Source: Sphingobacterium cellulitidis (GTDB lineage: Bacteria; Bacteroidota; Bacteroidia; Sphingobacteriales; Sphingobacteriaceae). Taken from it: a DNA stretch of 64,000 nucleotides. Below the pieces are notes generated by a model. That model was not told the origin of the DNA. It was given only the letters and a program-made list of their open reading frames with translations, and searched no databases. Below, one piece after another: positions 37,386 to 46,538 of this stretch; position 1 is the stretch's first letter, and the number at the start of each line of letters is the position of its first letter. The translations under genes were made by a program, and so were the position numbers. The stretch lies in assembly GCA_002245855.1 (NCBI GenBank), contig NOUX01000002.1:548988-612987 (forward strand), given 5' to 3'.

Positions 37386-37392
37386 AAACTAT

Positions 37393-38598
37393 ATGACTTA
37401 TACACAAAGCTATTCCCAATCAAAACAACCTGAATCTAATGTTTTATTATGGATCGCTAGAATTCTGGTCGGTCTATTATTTATTTTCTCAGGATTAATA
37501 AAGGCCAATGACCCTATGGGCTTTGGTTATAAACTGCAGGAATATTTCCATGTGTTGAACCTGGGCTTTCTAAATGATTATGCTACATGGATAGCCATAT
37601 TTTTATGCGCCTTGGAAATTATCCTTGGCGGATTATTGATACTCGGTGTTGCTGGTAAGAAAGTCGCTTGGGGACTTTTGTTGCTCATTATTTTCTTTAC
37701 CTTCTTAACCTTCTATTCCGCTTTTTTCGAAGTCGTTAAATCTTGTGGATGTTTTGGTGATGCCATTCCATTAACCCCTTGGCAATCCTTTTTTAAAGAT
37801 TTGGTCCTATTATTACTGATCGTATATATCTTCATAAAAAGGAACAAAATCCGACCATTCATCCGAAGTTTATTCACTAGAAACCTGCTTACTGCATTAA
37901 TTATCCTAGCCTCTTTTGGAATAGGAATCTATACCTATTACTTTCTGCCTTTTATTGACTTCTTGCCTTATAAAGAAGGAAATAACGTTCCTGAACTTAT
38001 GAAAGTACCTGAAGGTGCCGAACCTGATGTCTTTGAACATATTTATGAATTAAAGAATAAAACCAGCAACGAAACCAAAAAGGTAACAGACAAGGAATAC
38101 ATGGGGCAGAAAATTTGGGAAGATGAAAACTGGGAGGTCGTTGGTGACCCTCAAAGTAGATTGGTCAAAAAAGGTTATGAAGTAAAAATCCCTGATTTGA
38201 TCATCAGCGATATGGATGGTACGGATAGAACTGAAGAAATTATCAATAACCCTTATTATAATTTTATCGTAGTGAGCACAGATTTAAAGAAGATGACTCC
38301 TTTTGACATTGCTGCCTTGGATCGAATTAACTCCACTATTAGAGACCTATCCGTCGACTATAATATCAGAGCTATCCTAGCAACTGCATCTTCTTCTGAT
38401 GAAGTTAATTATATCAATGACCAAATGGACTTAGTATTGGAAACATTCTACGTGGATGCTGTTCCATTGAAAAGTATGGTCCGTGCTAACCCTGGGGTAA
38501 TGTTGATGTTGAATGGTGTAGTGGTAAAAAAATGGTCCCAATACAATTTTTCAAGCAAACATGAGTTAATAACTAAATATCTAGATAAAGTAGAATGA
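37393..38598 (+). CDS. BT_3928-type (DoxX/MauE-like) membrane protein with periplasmic thioredoxin-like domain
   Basis: A 401-residue protein. The N-terminal half is a four-helix DoxX/MauE-like membrane domain (LVGLLFIFSGLIKANDPMGF) with a Cys pair in SCGCFGD between helices; a further helix (about residue 165) leads to a C-terminal domain with a thioredoxin-like strand order but no CxxC. Such proteins are thought to handle periplasmic redox or quinone-linked electron transfer; this is a family-level inference. The ATG at 37393 is chosen; a TTG at 37369 would overlap the previous gene. It follows DUF1599, an association seen in other Bacteroidota. Confidence 0.85.
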   Translation: MTYTQSYSQSKQPESNVLLWIARILVGLLFIFSGLIKANDPMGFGYKLQEYFHVLNLGFLNDYATWIAIFLCALEIILGGLLILGVAGKKVAWGLLLLIIFFTFLTFYSAFFEVVKSCGCFGDAIPLTPWQSFFKDLVLLLLIVYIFIKRNKIRPFIRSLFTRNLLTALIILASFGIGIYTYYFLPFIDFLPYKEGNNVPELMKVPEGAEPDVFEHIYELKNKTSNETKKVTDKEYMGQKIWEDENWEVVGDPQSRLVKKGYEVKIPDLIISDMDGTDRTEEIINNPYYNFIVVSTDLKKMTPFDIAALDRINSTIRDLSVDYNIRAILATASSSDEVNYINDQMDLVLETFYVDAVPLKSMVRANPGVMLMLNGVVVKKWSQYNFSSKHELITKYLDKVE

Positions 38599-39125
38599 TT
38601 CAAAAACCAGTTTTCCTGATTGGATTCATGGGAAGTGGTAAGACCACTTGGGGAAAAAAATTGGCTAATGCTTTGCAGGTTCCATTTGTGGATTTAGATC
38701 ATGAAATCGTCGAACAAATCGGAATGAGCATTCCCGAATACTTTTCAAAATATGGTGAAGAAAAATTCCGTGAATTGGAAAGAGAAGTCTTGATCGCCCA
38801 ACAAAATAAATCCGGAATTATTTCTACCGGCGGAGGTACTCCATGCTATTTCCAAAATATGGATTGGCTGCTGGATAATGGAATTGTTCTCTATCTTAAA
38901 CATAGCCCAAAGTCGCTTTGGAATAGACTTAACCAGTCTGACATCAATAAAAGACCTGCATTAAAGGGAATGACTGGAGATCATTTACTTCAATTCATTG
39001 AAAGTAAATTGGAAGAAAGAGCACCATTCTATGATCGTGCCCATATATTAGTTGACCAGTTAAATACAAACTTAGAAGAGTTAGTTTCACTTGTAAAAGC
39101 AAATATTGAATTATATGAGCAATAG
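38595..39125 (+). CDS. aroK: Shikimate kinase
   Basis: A 176-residue kinase that phosphorylates shikimate in aromatic amino acid synthesis. The P-loop GFMGSGKTT (residues 10-18), the shikimate-binding region with DLDHEIVEQ, the GGGTP motif (STGGGTPCY) and the lid arginines (NKRPALKG) are all visible. The ATG overlaps the previous stop by 4 bases (ATGA), so it is coupled to the BT_3928-type gene. Length is normal. Confidence 0.95.
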   Translation: MIQKPVFLIGFMGSGKTTWGKKLANALQVPFVDLDHEIVEQIGMSIPEYFSKYGEEKFRELEREVLIAQQNKSGIISTGGGTPCYFQNMDWLLDNGIVLYLKHSPKSLWNRLNQSDINKRPALKGMTGDHLLQFIESKLEERAPFYDRAHILVDQLNTNLEELVSLVKANIELYEQ

Positions 39126-40068
39126 GATTTTCTCATTCATCTCATTTAGTATTTTTATTGCCTTGCTGTCAACATCTTGTTTCAGGACAAACAGTTCTGC
39201 AAATGTGAACAACATGCCGCATGTTGACCAAGTATTTAATCTGAGAACAGTCGATGATCTCTATCATTTCCTGACCTACAATGAAAACTCCTACCCTTTG
39301 GTTAGTGCACATCGCGGTGGACCTTCTGATGGTTTTCCAGAAAATGCTATCCCAACTTTTGCTGAAGTCGCCAATAAAATGCCGGCCATCATCGAATGTG
39401 ATATCAGTATGTCCAAAGATTCAGTATTGGTATTGATGCATGATGAAACTCTAGACCGTACCACGAATGGAAAAGGTAAATTGTCGAAGAAAACATATGA
39501 AGAACTGAGCCAATTACAGTTAAAGGATAACAATGGAAATCTGACAAATTTCCGCATCCCAACTTTGGAAGATGCCCTAAATTGGGGAATAGGTCGTGTT
39601 ATCTACACTTTGGATGTTAAAAAATCAGTTCCTTATGAAAAGGTTATTGAATTGATTCGCAAAACTAAATCGGAAGCCAACAGTATTATTATTACTTATT
39701 CGGCCAATCAAGCAGAAGTAGTCAACCGTCTAGCTCCGGATATAATGATTTCTGCTACGATCAAAAACAGAGATGACCTAACTCGCCTAAGTGAACTTAG
39801 CATCCCAGATACCCGCTTAATCGCTTTTGTCGGCACTTCCGAACCTGACTCAACCTTGTATAGCTTGCTTAGACAACACGGCATTAAATCCATTTTAGGA
39901 ACTATCGGAAACTTAGACCGATCTGCAGAAAAATCGGGTTATCAAATGTATGCTGATTTTATTGTTAGAGGGGCTGATGTACTTTCTACAGACAGACCTT
40001 TTGAAGCATGGAAAGCCTTGGATTTCTACATAAAAAAGAGAAATATAGAATCCCCTTTTATCAATTGA
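39115..40068 (+). CDS. Glycerophosphodiester phosphodiesterase (lipoprotein)
   Basis: The 317-residue protein has a lipoprotein signal (ALLSTSC, Cys at about 22) and the GDPD catalytic set: HRGGPSDGFPENAIPTF, then CDISMSKDSVLVLMHDETLD with metal-binding Glu/Asp and catalytic His. It hydrolyses deacylated phospholipid diesters to glycerol 3-phosphate and alcohols, outside the inner membrane. I use the ATG at 39115, which overlaps aroK by 11 bases; a TTG at 39106 would merely add three residues. A terminator follows at 40094. Confidence 0.92.
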   Translation: MSNRIFSFISFSIFIALLSTSCFRTNSSANVNNMPHVDQVFNLRTVDDLYHFLTYNENSYPLVSAHRGGPSDGFPENAIPTFAEVANKMPAIIECDISMSKDSVLVLMHDETLDRTTNGKGKLSKKTYEELSQLQLKDNNGNLTNFRIPTLEDALNWGIGRVIYTLDVKKSVPYEKVIELIRKTKSEANSIIITYSANQAEVVNRLAPDIMISATIKNRDDLTRLSELSIPDTRLIAFVGTSEPDSTLYSLLRQHGIKSILGTIGNLDRSAEKSGYQMYADFIVRGADVLSTDRPFEAWKALDFYIKKRNIESPFIN

Positions 40069-40093
40069 TAATTTGGTAATATAATATTTATTT

Positions 40094-40128
40094 GCGCCCT
40101 GAAGGATTCGATTTTCAGGGCGCTTTTT
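40094..40128 (+). terminator. Terminator of the DUF1599-GDPD unit
   Basis: GCGCCCTGAA (40094-40103) pairs with TTCAGGGCGC (40114-40123), followed by T5. Confidence 0.88.
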
Positions 40129-40223
40129 ATGTCAGTAATCATCCACAACAGATATTTTTTTATCTGAACGAAAACATTATTAATCGCATATTGTTGAATA
40201 ATTAAAAAGAAAATAAAATTATT

Positions 40224-40811
40224 ATGAAAAATTTACTACTAACATTAGCCTTATCAGTTGGCTGCTTAACTTATAGCTCAGCACAGGTAGAAGTGAAAAC
40301 CGTACCACAATCATCAGCTGATGTTGGTATGGCTCCAATTAAACAAGGAAACTGGATGATTGGTGGTTCTGTAGGTAGCTTAGGTTATAGCTTTGAAGGA
40401 GAGTCATTCAACATTCAGTTAAACCCTAGAGCAGGTTACTTTATTTCGGACGGAATAGCGGTTGGTGCTCAAGCTAATCTGGGATTTACCTCTGGAAAAG
40501 ATGACAATCCAAATGTTTGGGGATATGGAATTTCTCCTTTCGTAAGGTATTACTTCCCGGGTGGCGCAAGTGCAACAGGACGTTTCTTTGGTCAAGGGGA
40601 TGTAGGTATCGGAGGTAGCTCCGCAGGTGATAATGTTTCATTAAACTTAGGTGCAAACGTAGGATACGCGCACTTTATTACCCAAACTGTAGCATTGGAA
40701 GTAATGGCAGGATATAATTATTCCAAAGCCAATATTAATGCTTCTGGAACTCAGAATGGTCTAGGTTTGTCAGTTGGTTTCCAAATTTACTTACCTGGAA
40801 GAAATAGATAA
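40224..40811 (+). CDS. Outer-membrane beta-barrel protein (porin-like, OprF/opacity-type)
   Basis: A 195-residue protein with a signal peptide (residues 1-20, ending SSAQ) and about eight short alternating strands, such as NWMIGGSVGSLGYSFEG and LNPRAGYFISDGIAVGAQAN, ending LGLSVGFQIYLPGRNR. This matches the outer-membrane protein beta-barrel domain (OMP_b-brl) common in Bacteroidota. There is one barrel and no OmpA-like domain. It forms its own transcription unit between two terminators. Function unknown. Confidence 0.85.
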   Translation: MKNLLLTLALSVGCLTYSSAQVEVKTVPQSSADVGMAPIKQGNWMIGGSVGSLGYSFEGESFNIQLNPRAGYFISDGIAVGAQANLGFTSGKDDNPNVWGYGISPFVRYYFPGGASATGRFFGQGDVGIGGSSAGDNVSLNLGANVGYAHFITQTVALEVMAGYNYSKANINASGTQNGLGLSVGFQIYLPGRNR

Positions 40812-40852
40812 TTCTCGAATTTAGTTTCCATTAGTCCATTTTTAATGGATAA

Positions 40853-40884
40853 AAAAAGCTTAGGAAAATCTTCCTAAGCTTTTT
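40853..40884. terminator. Bidirectional terminator
   Basis: AAAAAGCTTAGGA and TCCTAAGCTTTTT pair perfectly around a 6-base loop between convergent genes. Confidence 0.9.
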
Positions 40885-40910
40885 GCAATAAATAAAACCT
40901 GAGTTTAAAA

Positions 40911-42398
40911 TTATTTTTTCATGCTGCCAGTCTCATTGAATCGGATATGCCAGCTAAAGGCTTCTTCCAATAAATGTGGGGTATGCCCTCCTCGTTCACA
41001 AGCGCGATCAAAATAGGATTGTAATTCTTCTTTATAATCTGGATGAACACAGTTATCAATTATTTTTTGAGCACGCTCTCTAGGTGCTAATCCTCGCAAG
41101 TCCGCTAATCCTATATCTGTTACTAAGATATCCACATCATGCTCCGTATGATCTGTATGGGATACCATTGGTAAAATATGGGATATCTTATTGTCTTTAG
41201 AAGCCGCTTGGGTAACAAAAATACTTAGGTAAGCATTCCTTGCAAAATCGCCTGAACCTCCTATTCCATTCATAATCTTTGTACCCCCTAGATGCGTAGA
41301 ATTCACATTGCCATAAATATCAAACTCAATTGCTGTATTGATCGCAATGATTCCTAATCGACGAATTAATCCCGGGGTATTGGAAATATTTTGTGGGCGA
41401 AGGACAAATTTATCCCGATATTTTTGAAGGTTATCAAACACACGGCTATAACATTCTTTGGAAACTGTAACCGATGATGCCGAAGCAAAGCTTAATTTTC
41501 CTGCATCCATTAAATCAAATGCTGAATCTTGCAGTACCTCGGAAAACATGGTTAAATCATAGAAATTACTATGTAAAAACCCAGTCAATACCGCATTGGC
41601 TACTTTTCCAATCCCCGCCTGAATCGGTAATAAACGATCAGTCAGGTGGCCTAAATTCACCTCTTCTTCAAAAAATTCTAATATATGCTTCGCTATATTG
41701 GTTGTTTTTTCATCTGGTGGAGCAATATCCGCCGGAGAGTCCAACTCACTCGTAAAGACAATGGCTGCAACCTTATCCGGATTCAACGGAATCGATTTCC
41801 GACCTATTTTATTCCAGGGCGCAACAATCGGAATAACATTCCTATGGGGATAATCCTCCGCTTGATAGATATCATGGATCCCATAAACATTCTCATGAAT
41901 GGATGTATTTACCTCCAAAATGACTTTTTTGGCTAAGGAGGCAAAGGTTACTGAATTACCAACCGATGTGGTTGGTACAATACTGCCATCTCTATCGATA
42001 TAGGCCACTTCCAAGATAGCGATATCTACATCTGGTAAATTCTTATTATGTAGAAGCTCGGCACTTTCACTTAGATGTTGGTCTATAAAAAGTACTTCGC
42101 CACTATTGATCTTGCTTCTTAAGACTGGATCTACCTGAAATGGCATACGCTTCTTCAAAGCTCCTGCCTCAGCTAATTTCCCATCGGTACCATGACCTAA
42201 GGAGGCTCCTGTCATTAAGGTGATTTTTATGTTTTCTTTCTTCGCACGCTCTGCTAAAGCTGGTAAGATTACCTTACTATCTCCAGCTTTCGTAAATCCA
42301 CTGGAGCCGACAACCATACCGTCTTCAATTAATTTAACGGCTTCCTCGGCGGTAGTCACTTTTTCTTTAAGTCTTTCTAGACGTATTCTATCCAACAT
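40911..42398 (-). CDS. Acetyl-CoA hydrolase/transferase family (class I CoA-transferase)
   Basis: A 495-residue enzyme of the Ach1/Cat1/ScpC family that moves CoA between carboxylic acids, most likely succinate and acetate or propionate. Visible features are the N-terminal GMVVGSSGFTKAGDSK loop, a likely catalytic Glu in TMFSEVLQDS (about 288), and the C-terminal HLGGTKIMNGIGGSGDFARN loop typical of the family. The precise donor and acceptor cannot be told from sequence. It is monocistronic, with a 350-base gap upstream and a terminator downstream. Confidence 0.92.
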   Translation of the reverse strand: MLDRIRLERLKEKVTTAEEAVKLIEDGMVVGSSGFTKAGDSKVILPALAERAKKENIKITLMTGASLGHGTDGKLAEAGALKKRMPFQVDPVLRSKINSGEVLFIDQHLSESAELLHNKNLPDVDIAILEVAYIDRDGSIVPTTSVGNSVTFASLAKKVILEVNTSIHENVYGIHDIYQAEDYPHRNVIPIVAPWNKIGRKSIPLNPDKVAAIVFTSELDSPADIAPPDEKTTNIAKHILEFFEEEVNLGHLTDRLLPIQAGIGKVANAVLTGFLHSNFYDLTMFSEVLQDSAFDLMDAGKLSFASASSVTVSKECYSRVFDNLQKYRDKFVLRPQNISNTPGLIRRLGIIAINTAIEFDIYGNVNSTHLGGTKIMNGIGGSGDFARNAYLSIFVTQAASKDNKISHILPMVSHTDHTEHDVDILVTDIGLADLRGLAPRERAQKIIDNCVHPDYKEELQSYFDRACERGGHTPHLLEEAFSWHIRFNETGSMKK

Positions 42399-42752
42399 AT
42401 CAATTCATTTATGTACTCCTCAAAAGAGTGAGGCAATATTAATCAATATTTTATTTATAAAATTATCCATTATAGCCACTTACTTTTTTAATAAAAATTA
42501 AAAGTAAGCAGTTACTTACATACCCTTTCACAAGCGCTAAAATTTCAACTGGAAAATAAAATAGCCATAGGATGTTTTAGATACTGTTAATTTATGGGAA
42601 AACCCCTAATATTCAAAAGATGTCCTCATATTTTTTGAAATTTTGTTTTCCCCTTCCTTCTTACTGCCAAAACAATTGCCCCTAATATGCCCTGATTTTG
42701 GTTTTCTCAAATAAAAACAAGAAATTTATAGCTCATTAATCCCTAGTTTTTA
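42399..42752. other. Divergent intergenic region
   Basis: About 350 A/T-rich bases between the leftward CoA-transferase and the rightward AraC gene. No open frame, tRNA or clear hairpin. Promoters for both genes should be here, but no TAnnTTTG match is convincing. Confidence 0.5.
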
Positions 42753-43562
42753 ATGCAAAAGGAATATATTGATAAATATTATATGACCGAAGTAGATACT
42801 TACGATAATAGTATCTATTGTCATCATGCAGTAATGGGAGATTCGGTTACTGAGCACTCACACAAAAAAGGTCAATTCCTTTATACTGAAGGTGGAGTCG
42901 TATTTTTAAAAACTGCGGAAAAATCATATTTCCTACCTGCTAGACATTATATCTGGATTCCGGCAAATGTAAAACATAGCATTCACCCGAGTAGTTCAGA
43001 AGTTGTCATGAGAAATCTTTACTTCCCGAAATATGAAACTGATACTGAATTTTTCGATAAGGTAAATATTTACCCGGTAAACGATTTACTAATCGAACTC
43101 ATCATGTTTACTAATCGCTGGAATGGCAATATATTTCCGGAAGAAGAGCCACGGTATTCCATTGCAAAAGCATTTAAATTAATCCTCCCTGAATTATCAC
43201 AAACGGAATTACCTTTGGCTTTGCCATATCCAAAAAATGATAAACTTAAGCAGATCATTAGTTACCTCGAACAAAATATAGCCGAAAATATTAGCTTCAA
43301 AAGCTTAGCTGAACATTTTGACATCTCCGAAAGAACATTAGCTCGCTTATTCCAAAAAGAACTTGCGATGTCCTATATTCAATATTTCACGATCTTAAGA
43401 ATGCTAACTTCCCTAAAACTTCTTTTGGATGACAAATTAAGTGTCAACGAAGTTGCTTTACGAGTGGGATATAATAGCTTACCTACCTTTAGTAATACCT
43501 TTAATAAGGTAATCGGTGTAAGACCTAGTGAATATGTAAAAAATAGAAATTTACTTTTATAA
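42753..43562 (+). CDS. AraC family transcriptional regulator
   Basis: A 269-residue protein. The N-terminal cupin-like sensor domain has HSHKKGQFLYTEGGVVFLKT and WIPANVKHSIHP. The C-terminal double helix-turn-helix has ENISFKSLAEHFDISERTLA and LSVNEVALRVGYNSLPTFSN, ending with the AraC signature FNKVIGVRPSEYVK. It binds DNA and is likely triggered by a small ligand in the cupin. The stop is 10 bases before a DUF1080 lipoprotein gene, which it probably controls or is co-transcribed with; the inducer is unknown. Confidence 0.93.
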   Translation: MQKEYIDKYYMTEVDTYDNSIYCHHAVMGDSVTEHSHKKGQFLYTEGGVVFLKTAEKSYFLPARHYIWIPANVKHSIHPSSSEVVMRNLYFPKYETDTEFFDKVNIYPVNDLLIELIMFTNRWNGNIFPEEEPRYSIAKAFKLILPELSQTELPLALPYPKNDKLKQIISYLEQNIAENISFKSLAEHFDISERTLARLFQKELAMSYIQYFTILRMLTSLKLLLDDKLSVNEVALRVGYNSLPTFSNTFNKVIGVRPSEYVKNRNLLL

Positions 43563-43572
43563 CCCATAATAA

Positions 43573-44430
43573 ATGAATCTTAAAACCATTATCGCCGGTT
43601 TGCTAGTAGGTACATTAGTTTCCTGTTCAGCAACCTCACAAGTCAACCACAAAACAACCGTAAAAACCCCTAAACCTATTCAATTATTTAATGGCAAGGA
43701 TATCAAAAATTGGACTCCAAAAATTAGATTACATGATGTAGGCGACAACTATGCTAATACTTTTAGAGTAGAAGATGGGCTTTTGAAAGTTCGTTATGAT
43801 GGGTATGACGATTTCAATCAACAGTATGGACATCTCGCATATAATAAACCATTTGGTTATTATGTATTAAAACTAGAATACCGGTTTGTAGGCGAACAAA
43901 CCAAAGGTGGTGAAGGCTGGGCATGGGCCAATAGTGGAGCAATGCTCCATGGTCAAGACCCTAAAACAATGTTGAAAGACCAGGATTTCCCAATTTCAAT
44001 TGAAGGTCAATTGTTAGGTGGCAATGGAAAAGATGAAAGAACAACTTCCAATCTTTGTACGCCAGGAACCAATGTTGTAATCAATGATAAATTGTTTACT
44101 CCGCACTGTCTGAGCTCTACCTCTAAAACTTACCATGGTGACCAATGGGTAACCGCAGAATTCGTAGTTCTTGGAGACTCCATTATTCAACACGTTTTAG
44201 ACGGCAAAGTGGTATTGGAATACAATAAACCACAAATTGGAGGTGGCAGTGCTTCCCCAGTAGACCCAAAGGTAAATCAACAAGGAAAACTTTTGGATAA
44301 TGGATTTATCTACTTACAAAGTGAATCCCATCCTATTGATTTCCGTAAAGTAGAGCTTTACGACCTGGATGCTTACAAAGCTGATAAACAAAAATTAGAT
44401 CAGGTAGTTAAGGCTATCTTGGAAAAATAA
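43573..44430 (+). CDS. DUF1080 (3-keto-disaccharide hydrolase-type) lipoprotein
   Basis: A 285-residue lipoprotein (signal ending TLVSCSA, Cys at 18) with one concanavalin-like DUF1080 domain: LFNGKDIKNWTPKIR at the start, then WAWANSGAMLHGQDP, and a late SHPIDFRKVELYDL. Members of this family cleave 3-keto-glycosides, which suggests a role in glycoside degradation. It is encoded 10 bases after an AraC regulator. The catalytic residues are not known well enough for me to judge; Cys residues in the middle may form a disulfide. Confidence 0.88.
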   Translation: MNLKTIIAGLLVGTLVSCSATSQVNHKTTVKTPKPIQLFNGKDIKNWTPKIRLHDVGDNYANTFRVEDGLLKVRYDGYDDFNQQYGHLAYNKPFGYYVLKLEYRFVGEQTKGGEGWAWANSGAMLHGQDPKTMLKDQDFPISIEGQLLGGNGKDERTTSNLCTPGTNVVINDKLFTPHCLSSTSKTYHGDQWVTAEFVVLGDSIIQHVLDGKVVLEYNKPQIGGGSASPVDPKVNQQGKLLDNGFIYLQSESHPIDFRKVELYDLDAYKADKQKLDQVVKAILEK

Positions 44431-44451
44431 ATCTTCATAAAACTGAATAAG

Positions 44452-44490
44452 AAAGGTTGGATAGGAAAACTATCCAACCTTTTATTTTTT
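44452..44490 (+). terminator. Terminator of the DUF1080 gene
   Basis: AAAGGTTGGATAG (44452-44464) pairs with CTATCCAACCTTT (44470-44482), followed by TATTTTTT. Confidence 0.9.
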
Positions 44491-44540
44491 CCCTTGCCCT
44501 CCAAGCTTTTACTTTTGGGAATGGAATCCTAATAATCCAC

Positions 44541-44572
44541 AAACAAGAAAAGGGATGTTGTAAAACATCCCT
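44541..44572 (-). terminator. Terminator of rpsT
   Basis: On the minus strand AGGGATGTT pairs with AACATCCCT (44551-44572) around a 4-base loop, followed by a T-rich stretch TTTTCTTGTTT. Confidence 0.75.
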
Positions 44573-44597
44573 ACAATATTTTATAAAAAAGCTAAAC

Positions 44598-44852
44598 TTA
44601 CGCTAGTTTATTAACGAATTTAGTCAATTTAGACTTGTTGTTAGAAGCTTTTTTCTTGTGGATAACATTCTTCTTAGCAAGACGATCAAGCATAGATACC
44701 ACGCGTGGCAATAATTCTTTAGCTTCTTCTGCTGAAGTAGTGTTACGTAATTTCTTGATTGCGTTACGTGTAGTTTTCGCTTGGTAACGGTTTCTTAAAC
44801 GCTTCGCAGCGTTAGCTCTAATTCTTTTGATCGACGATTTATGATTTGCCAT
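44598..44852 (-). CDS. rpsT: 30S ribosomal protein S20
   Basis: A highly basic 84-residue protein beginning [20 protein letters not shown], with the S20 helical hairpin and the Lys-rich tail ([20 protein letters not shown]). S20 binds 16S rRNA in the body of the 30S subunit. The gene stands alone between a promoter with both boxes (44903-44932) and its own terminator, as is common for rpsT. Confidence 0.97.
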   Translation of the reverse strand: MANHKSSIKRIRANAAKRLRNRYQAKTTRNAIKKLRNTTSAEEAKELLPRVVSMLDRLAKKNVIHKKKASNNKSKLTKFVNKLA

Positions 44853-44902
44853 TTCTCTTAGCTATATAATATTTTAAATCTTTTATACTTTATTTCGGAC
44901 TG

Positions 44903-44932
44903 CAAAAATAGCACAGAAAAACTAATATTCAA
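44903..44932 (-). promoter_or_regulatory. Promoter of rpsT
   Basis: On the minus strand TTGAAT (44927-44932) and TATTTTTG (44903-44910) are spaced by 16 bases, fitting the Bacteroidota -33/-7 pattern. The transcript would have a leader of about 45 bases. Confidence 0.7.
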
Positions 44933-44958
44933 AATCATTTTTAATTTTTCGAATTCCT

Positions 44959-44966
44959 TATCTTTG
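44959..44966 (+). promoter_or_regulatory. -7 box of the TrmH-family gene
   Basis: TATCTTTG lies only 4 bases before the ATG at 44971, so the transcript would be nearly leaderless. It is identical to the -7 box of tRNA-Leu. Confidence 0.6.
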
Positions 44967-44970
44967 CAAA

Positions 44971-45510
44971 ATGCAGAAATTATCTATGGATCAGCTCAAC
45001 AGAGTCGATGTTGACACCTTTAAATCTCAGGAAAAAACCCCTGTAGTTATTGTTTTAGACAATGTTCGCAGCATGCATAATGTTGGTTCGGCCTTTCGTA
45101 CGGCCGATGCTTTTGCAATCGACCGCATCGTTTTATGTGGTATAACCGCAACCCCTCCGCATCGTGAAATCGAAAAAACTGCCCTCGGAGCAACACAGTC
45201 TGTAACATGGACCTACGAAAAAAGCAGTATCGATGCCATAAAAAACCTTAAAGAGGAAGGTTTTGAAATCTATGCCATCGAACAAACCAACAACAGTATC
45301 TCCCTAGAAACCTTTGAACCCCTGCCTGATAAAAAATATGCCGTGGTTTTTGGAAATGAAGTCCATGGGGTGGAAGAAGAAATTATTGCACTGGCGGATG
45401 GCACTCTCGAAATTCCTCAATTTGGAACAAAACATTCCTTTAATGTTTCTGTTACCATAGGTATAGTCCTATGGGATTTAATCAATAAAACGAAGTTTCT
45501 TAAAAAATAA
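44971..45510 (+). CDS. TrmH/SpoU family RNA 2'-O-methyltransferase
   Basis: A 179-residue SPOUT methyltransferase. The three motifs are clear: motif 1 NVRSMHNVGSAFRTADAF, motif 2 VVFGNEVHGV and motif 3 LEIPQFGTKHSFNVSVTIGI, which form the knotted AdoMet site and supply the conserved Asn, Arg and Glu. It modifies ribose in tRNA or rRNA; the RNA target is not clear. There is no N-terminal RNA-binding extension, so it belongs to the short form. The -7 box touches the start, so translation may not need a leader. Confidence 0.92.
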   Translation: MQKLSMDQLNRVDVDTFKSQEKTPVVIVLDNVRSMHNVGSAFRTADAFAIDRIVLCGITATPPHREIEKTALGATQSVTWTYEKSSIDAIKNLKEEGFEIYAIEQTNNSISLETFEPLPDKKYAVVFGNEVHGVEEEIIALADGTLEIPQFGTKHSFNVSVTIGIVLWDLINKTKFLKK

Positions 45511-45554
45511 CAAAATACCTACCTCTCTGATTTTTAGAAGTCATATCAAAATAG

Positions 45555-45562
45555 TAGATTTG
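45555..45562 (+). promoter_or_regulatory. -7 box of sucD
   Basis: TAGATTTG matches TAnnTTTG and lies 21 bases before the sucD ATG at 45584. Confidence 0.55.
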
Positions 45563-45583
45563 CGTTGCAAAAAATAAGACAAA

Positions 45584-46456
45584 ATGAGTGTATTAGTAAA
45601 TAAAGATTCCAAAGTAATCGTTCAAGGTTTTACCGGAAACGAAGGTACTTATCATGCGTCTCAAATGATTGAGTACGGAACAAACGTAGTAGGTGGTGTG
45701 ACTCCAGGTAAAGGTGGACAAACTCACTTAGATCGCCCAGTATTCAATACAGTTCAAGATGCTGTTGATGCTACAGGTGCAAATGTTTCAATTATTTTTG
45801 TTCCACCTGCATTTGCTGCTGACGCTATCATGGAAGCTGCTGCTGCTGGTATCGCTTTAATTGTTTGTATTACCGAAGGTATTCCTACAAAAGACATGAT
45901 CCAAGTAAAATCTTACTTGAGCGACAAGAACTCTCGTTTAATTGGTCCTAACTGTCCAGGTATCATTACTGCTGAAGAAGCTAAAATTGGTATTATGCCA
46001 GGATTTATCTTCAAAAAAGGCTCTGTAGGTGTCGTATCTAAATCAGGTACTTTAACTTACGAAGCTGTTGACCAAACTGTAAAAGCTGGCTTAGGAATTA
46101 CAACTGCTATCGGTATTGGTGGTGACCCGATTATTGGTACTACGACTAAAGAAGCTGTTGAATTATTGATGAACGACCCTGAAACTAAAGGTATCATCAT
46201 GATTGGTGAAATCGGTGGTGGAATGGAAGCTGAAGCTGCTCGTTGGATCAAAGAAAACGGTACAAAACCAGTAGTTGGTTTCATCGCTGGTCAAACAGCG
46301 CCTCCAGGACGTCGTATGGGTCACGCAGGTGCTATCGTAGGTGGTGCTGATGATACTGCTGCTGCTAAAATGAAAATCATGGAAGAATGTGGTATCCGCG
46401 TTGTGGAATCACCAGCTGAAATCGGAAAAGCTATCGCTGAAGAATTAGCTAAATAA
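45584..46456 (+). CDS. sucD: Succinyl-CoA synthetase subunit alpha
   Basis: A 290-residue enzyme of the TCA cycle that makes ATP (or GTP) from succinyl-CoA with SucC. The CoA-binding Rossmann domain starts [20 protein letters not shown], followed by [19 protein letters not shown]. The phosphohistidine is in [13 protein letters not shown] near the C-terminus. sucC is not in the window, so the two subunits are encoded apart. The codons are strongly biased (GCT, GGT, AAA), consistent with high expression. A perfect terminator follows. Confidence 0.97.
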   Translation: MSVLVNKDSKVIVQGFTGNEGTYHASQMIEYGTNVVGGVTPGKGGQTHLDRPVFNTVQDAVDATGANVSIIFVPPAFAADAIMEAAAAGIALIVCITEGIPTKDMIQVKSYLSDKNSRLIGPNCPGIITAEEAKIGIMPGFIFKKGSVGVVSKSGTLTYEAVDQTVKAGLGITTAIGIGGDPIIGTTTKEAVELLMNDPETKGIIMIGEIGGGMEAEAARWIKENGTKPVVGFIAGQTAPPGRRMGHAGAIVGGADDTAAAKMKIMEECGIRVVESPAEIGKAIAEELAK

Positions 46457-46481
46457 TTCTTCCCTAAAAATATCAAAAATT

Positions 46482-46514
46482 AAAGCCTGTCTCTTTCGAG
46501 ACAGGCTTTTTTAT
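46482..46514. terminator. Terminator of sucD
   Basis: AAAGCCTGTCTC (46482-46493) and GAGACAGGCTTT (46498-46509) pair around TTTC, followed by TTTATT; it also lies 3' of the convergent DUF4252 gene. Confidence 0.92.
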
Positions 46515-46538
46515 TAACTAAACAACGAAACTTTAGGA

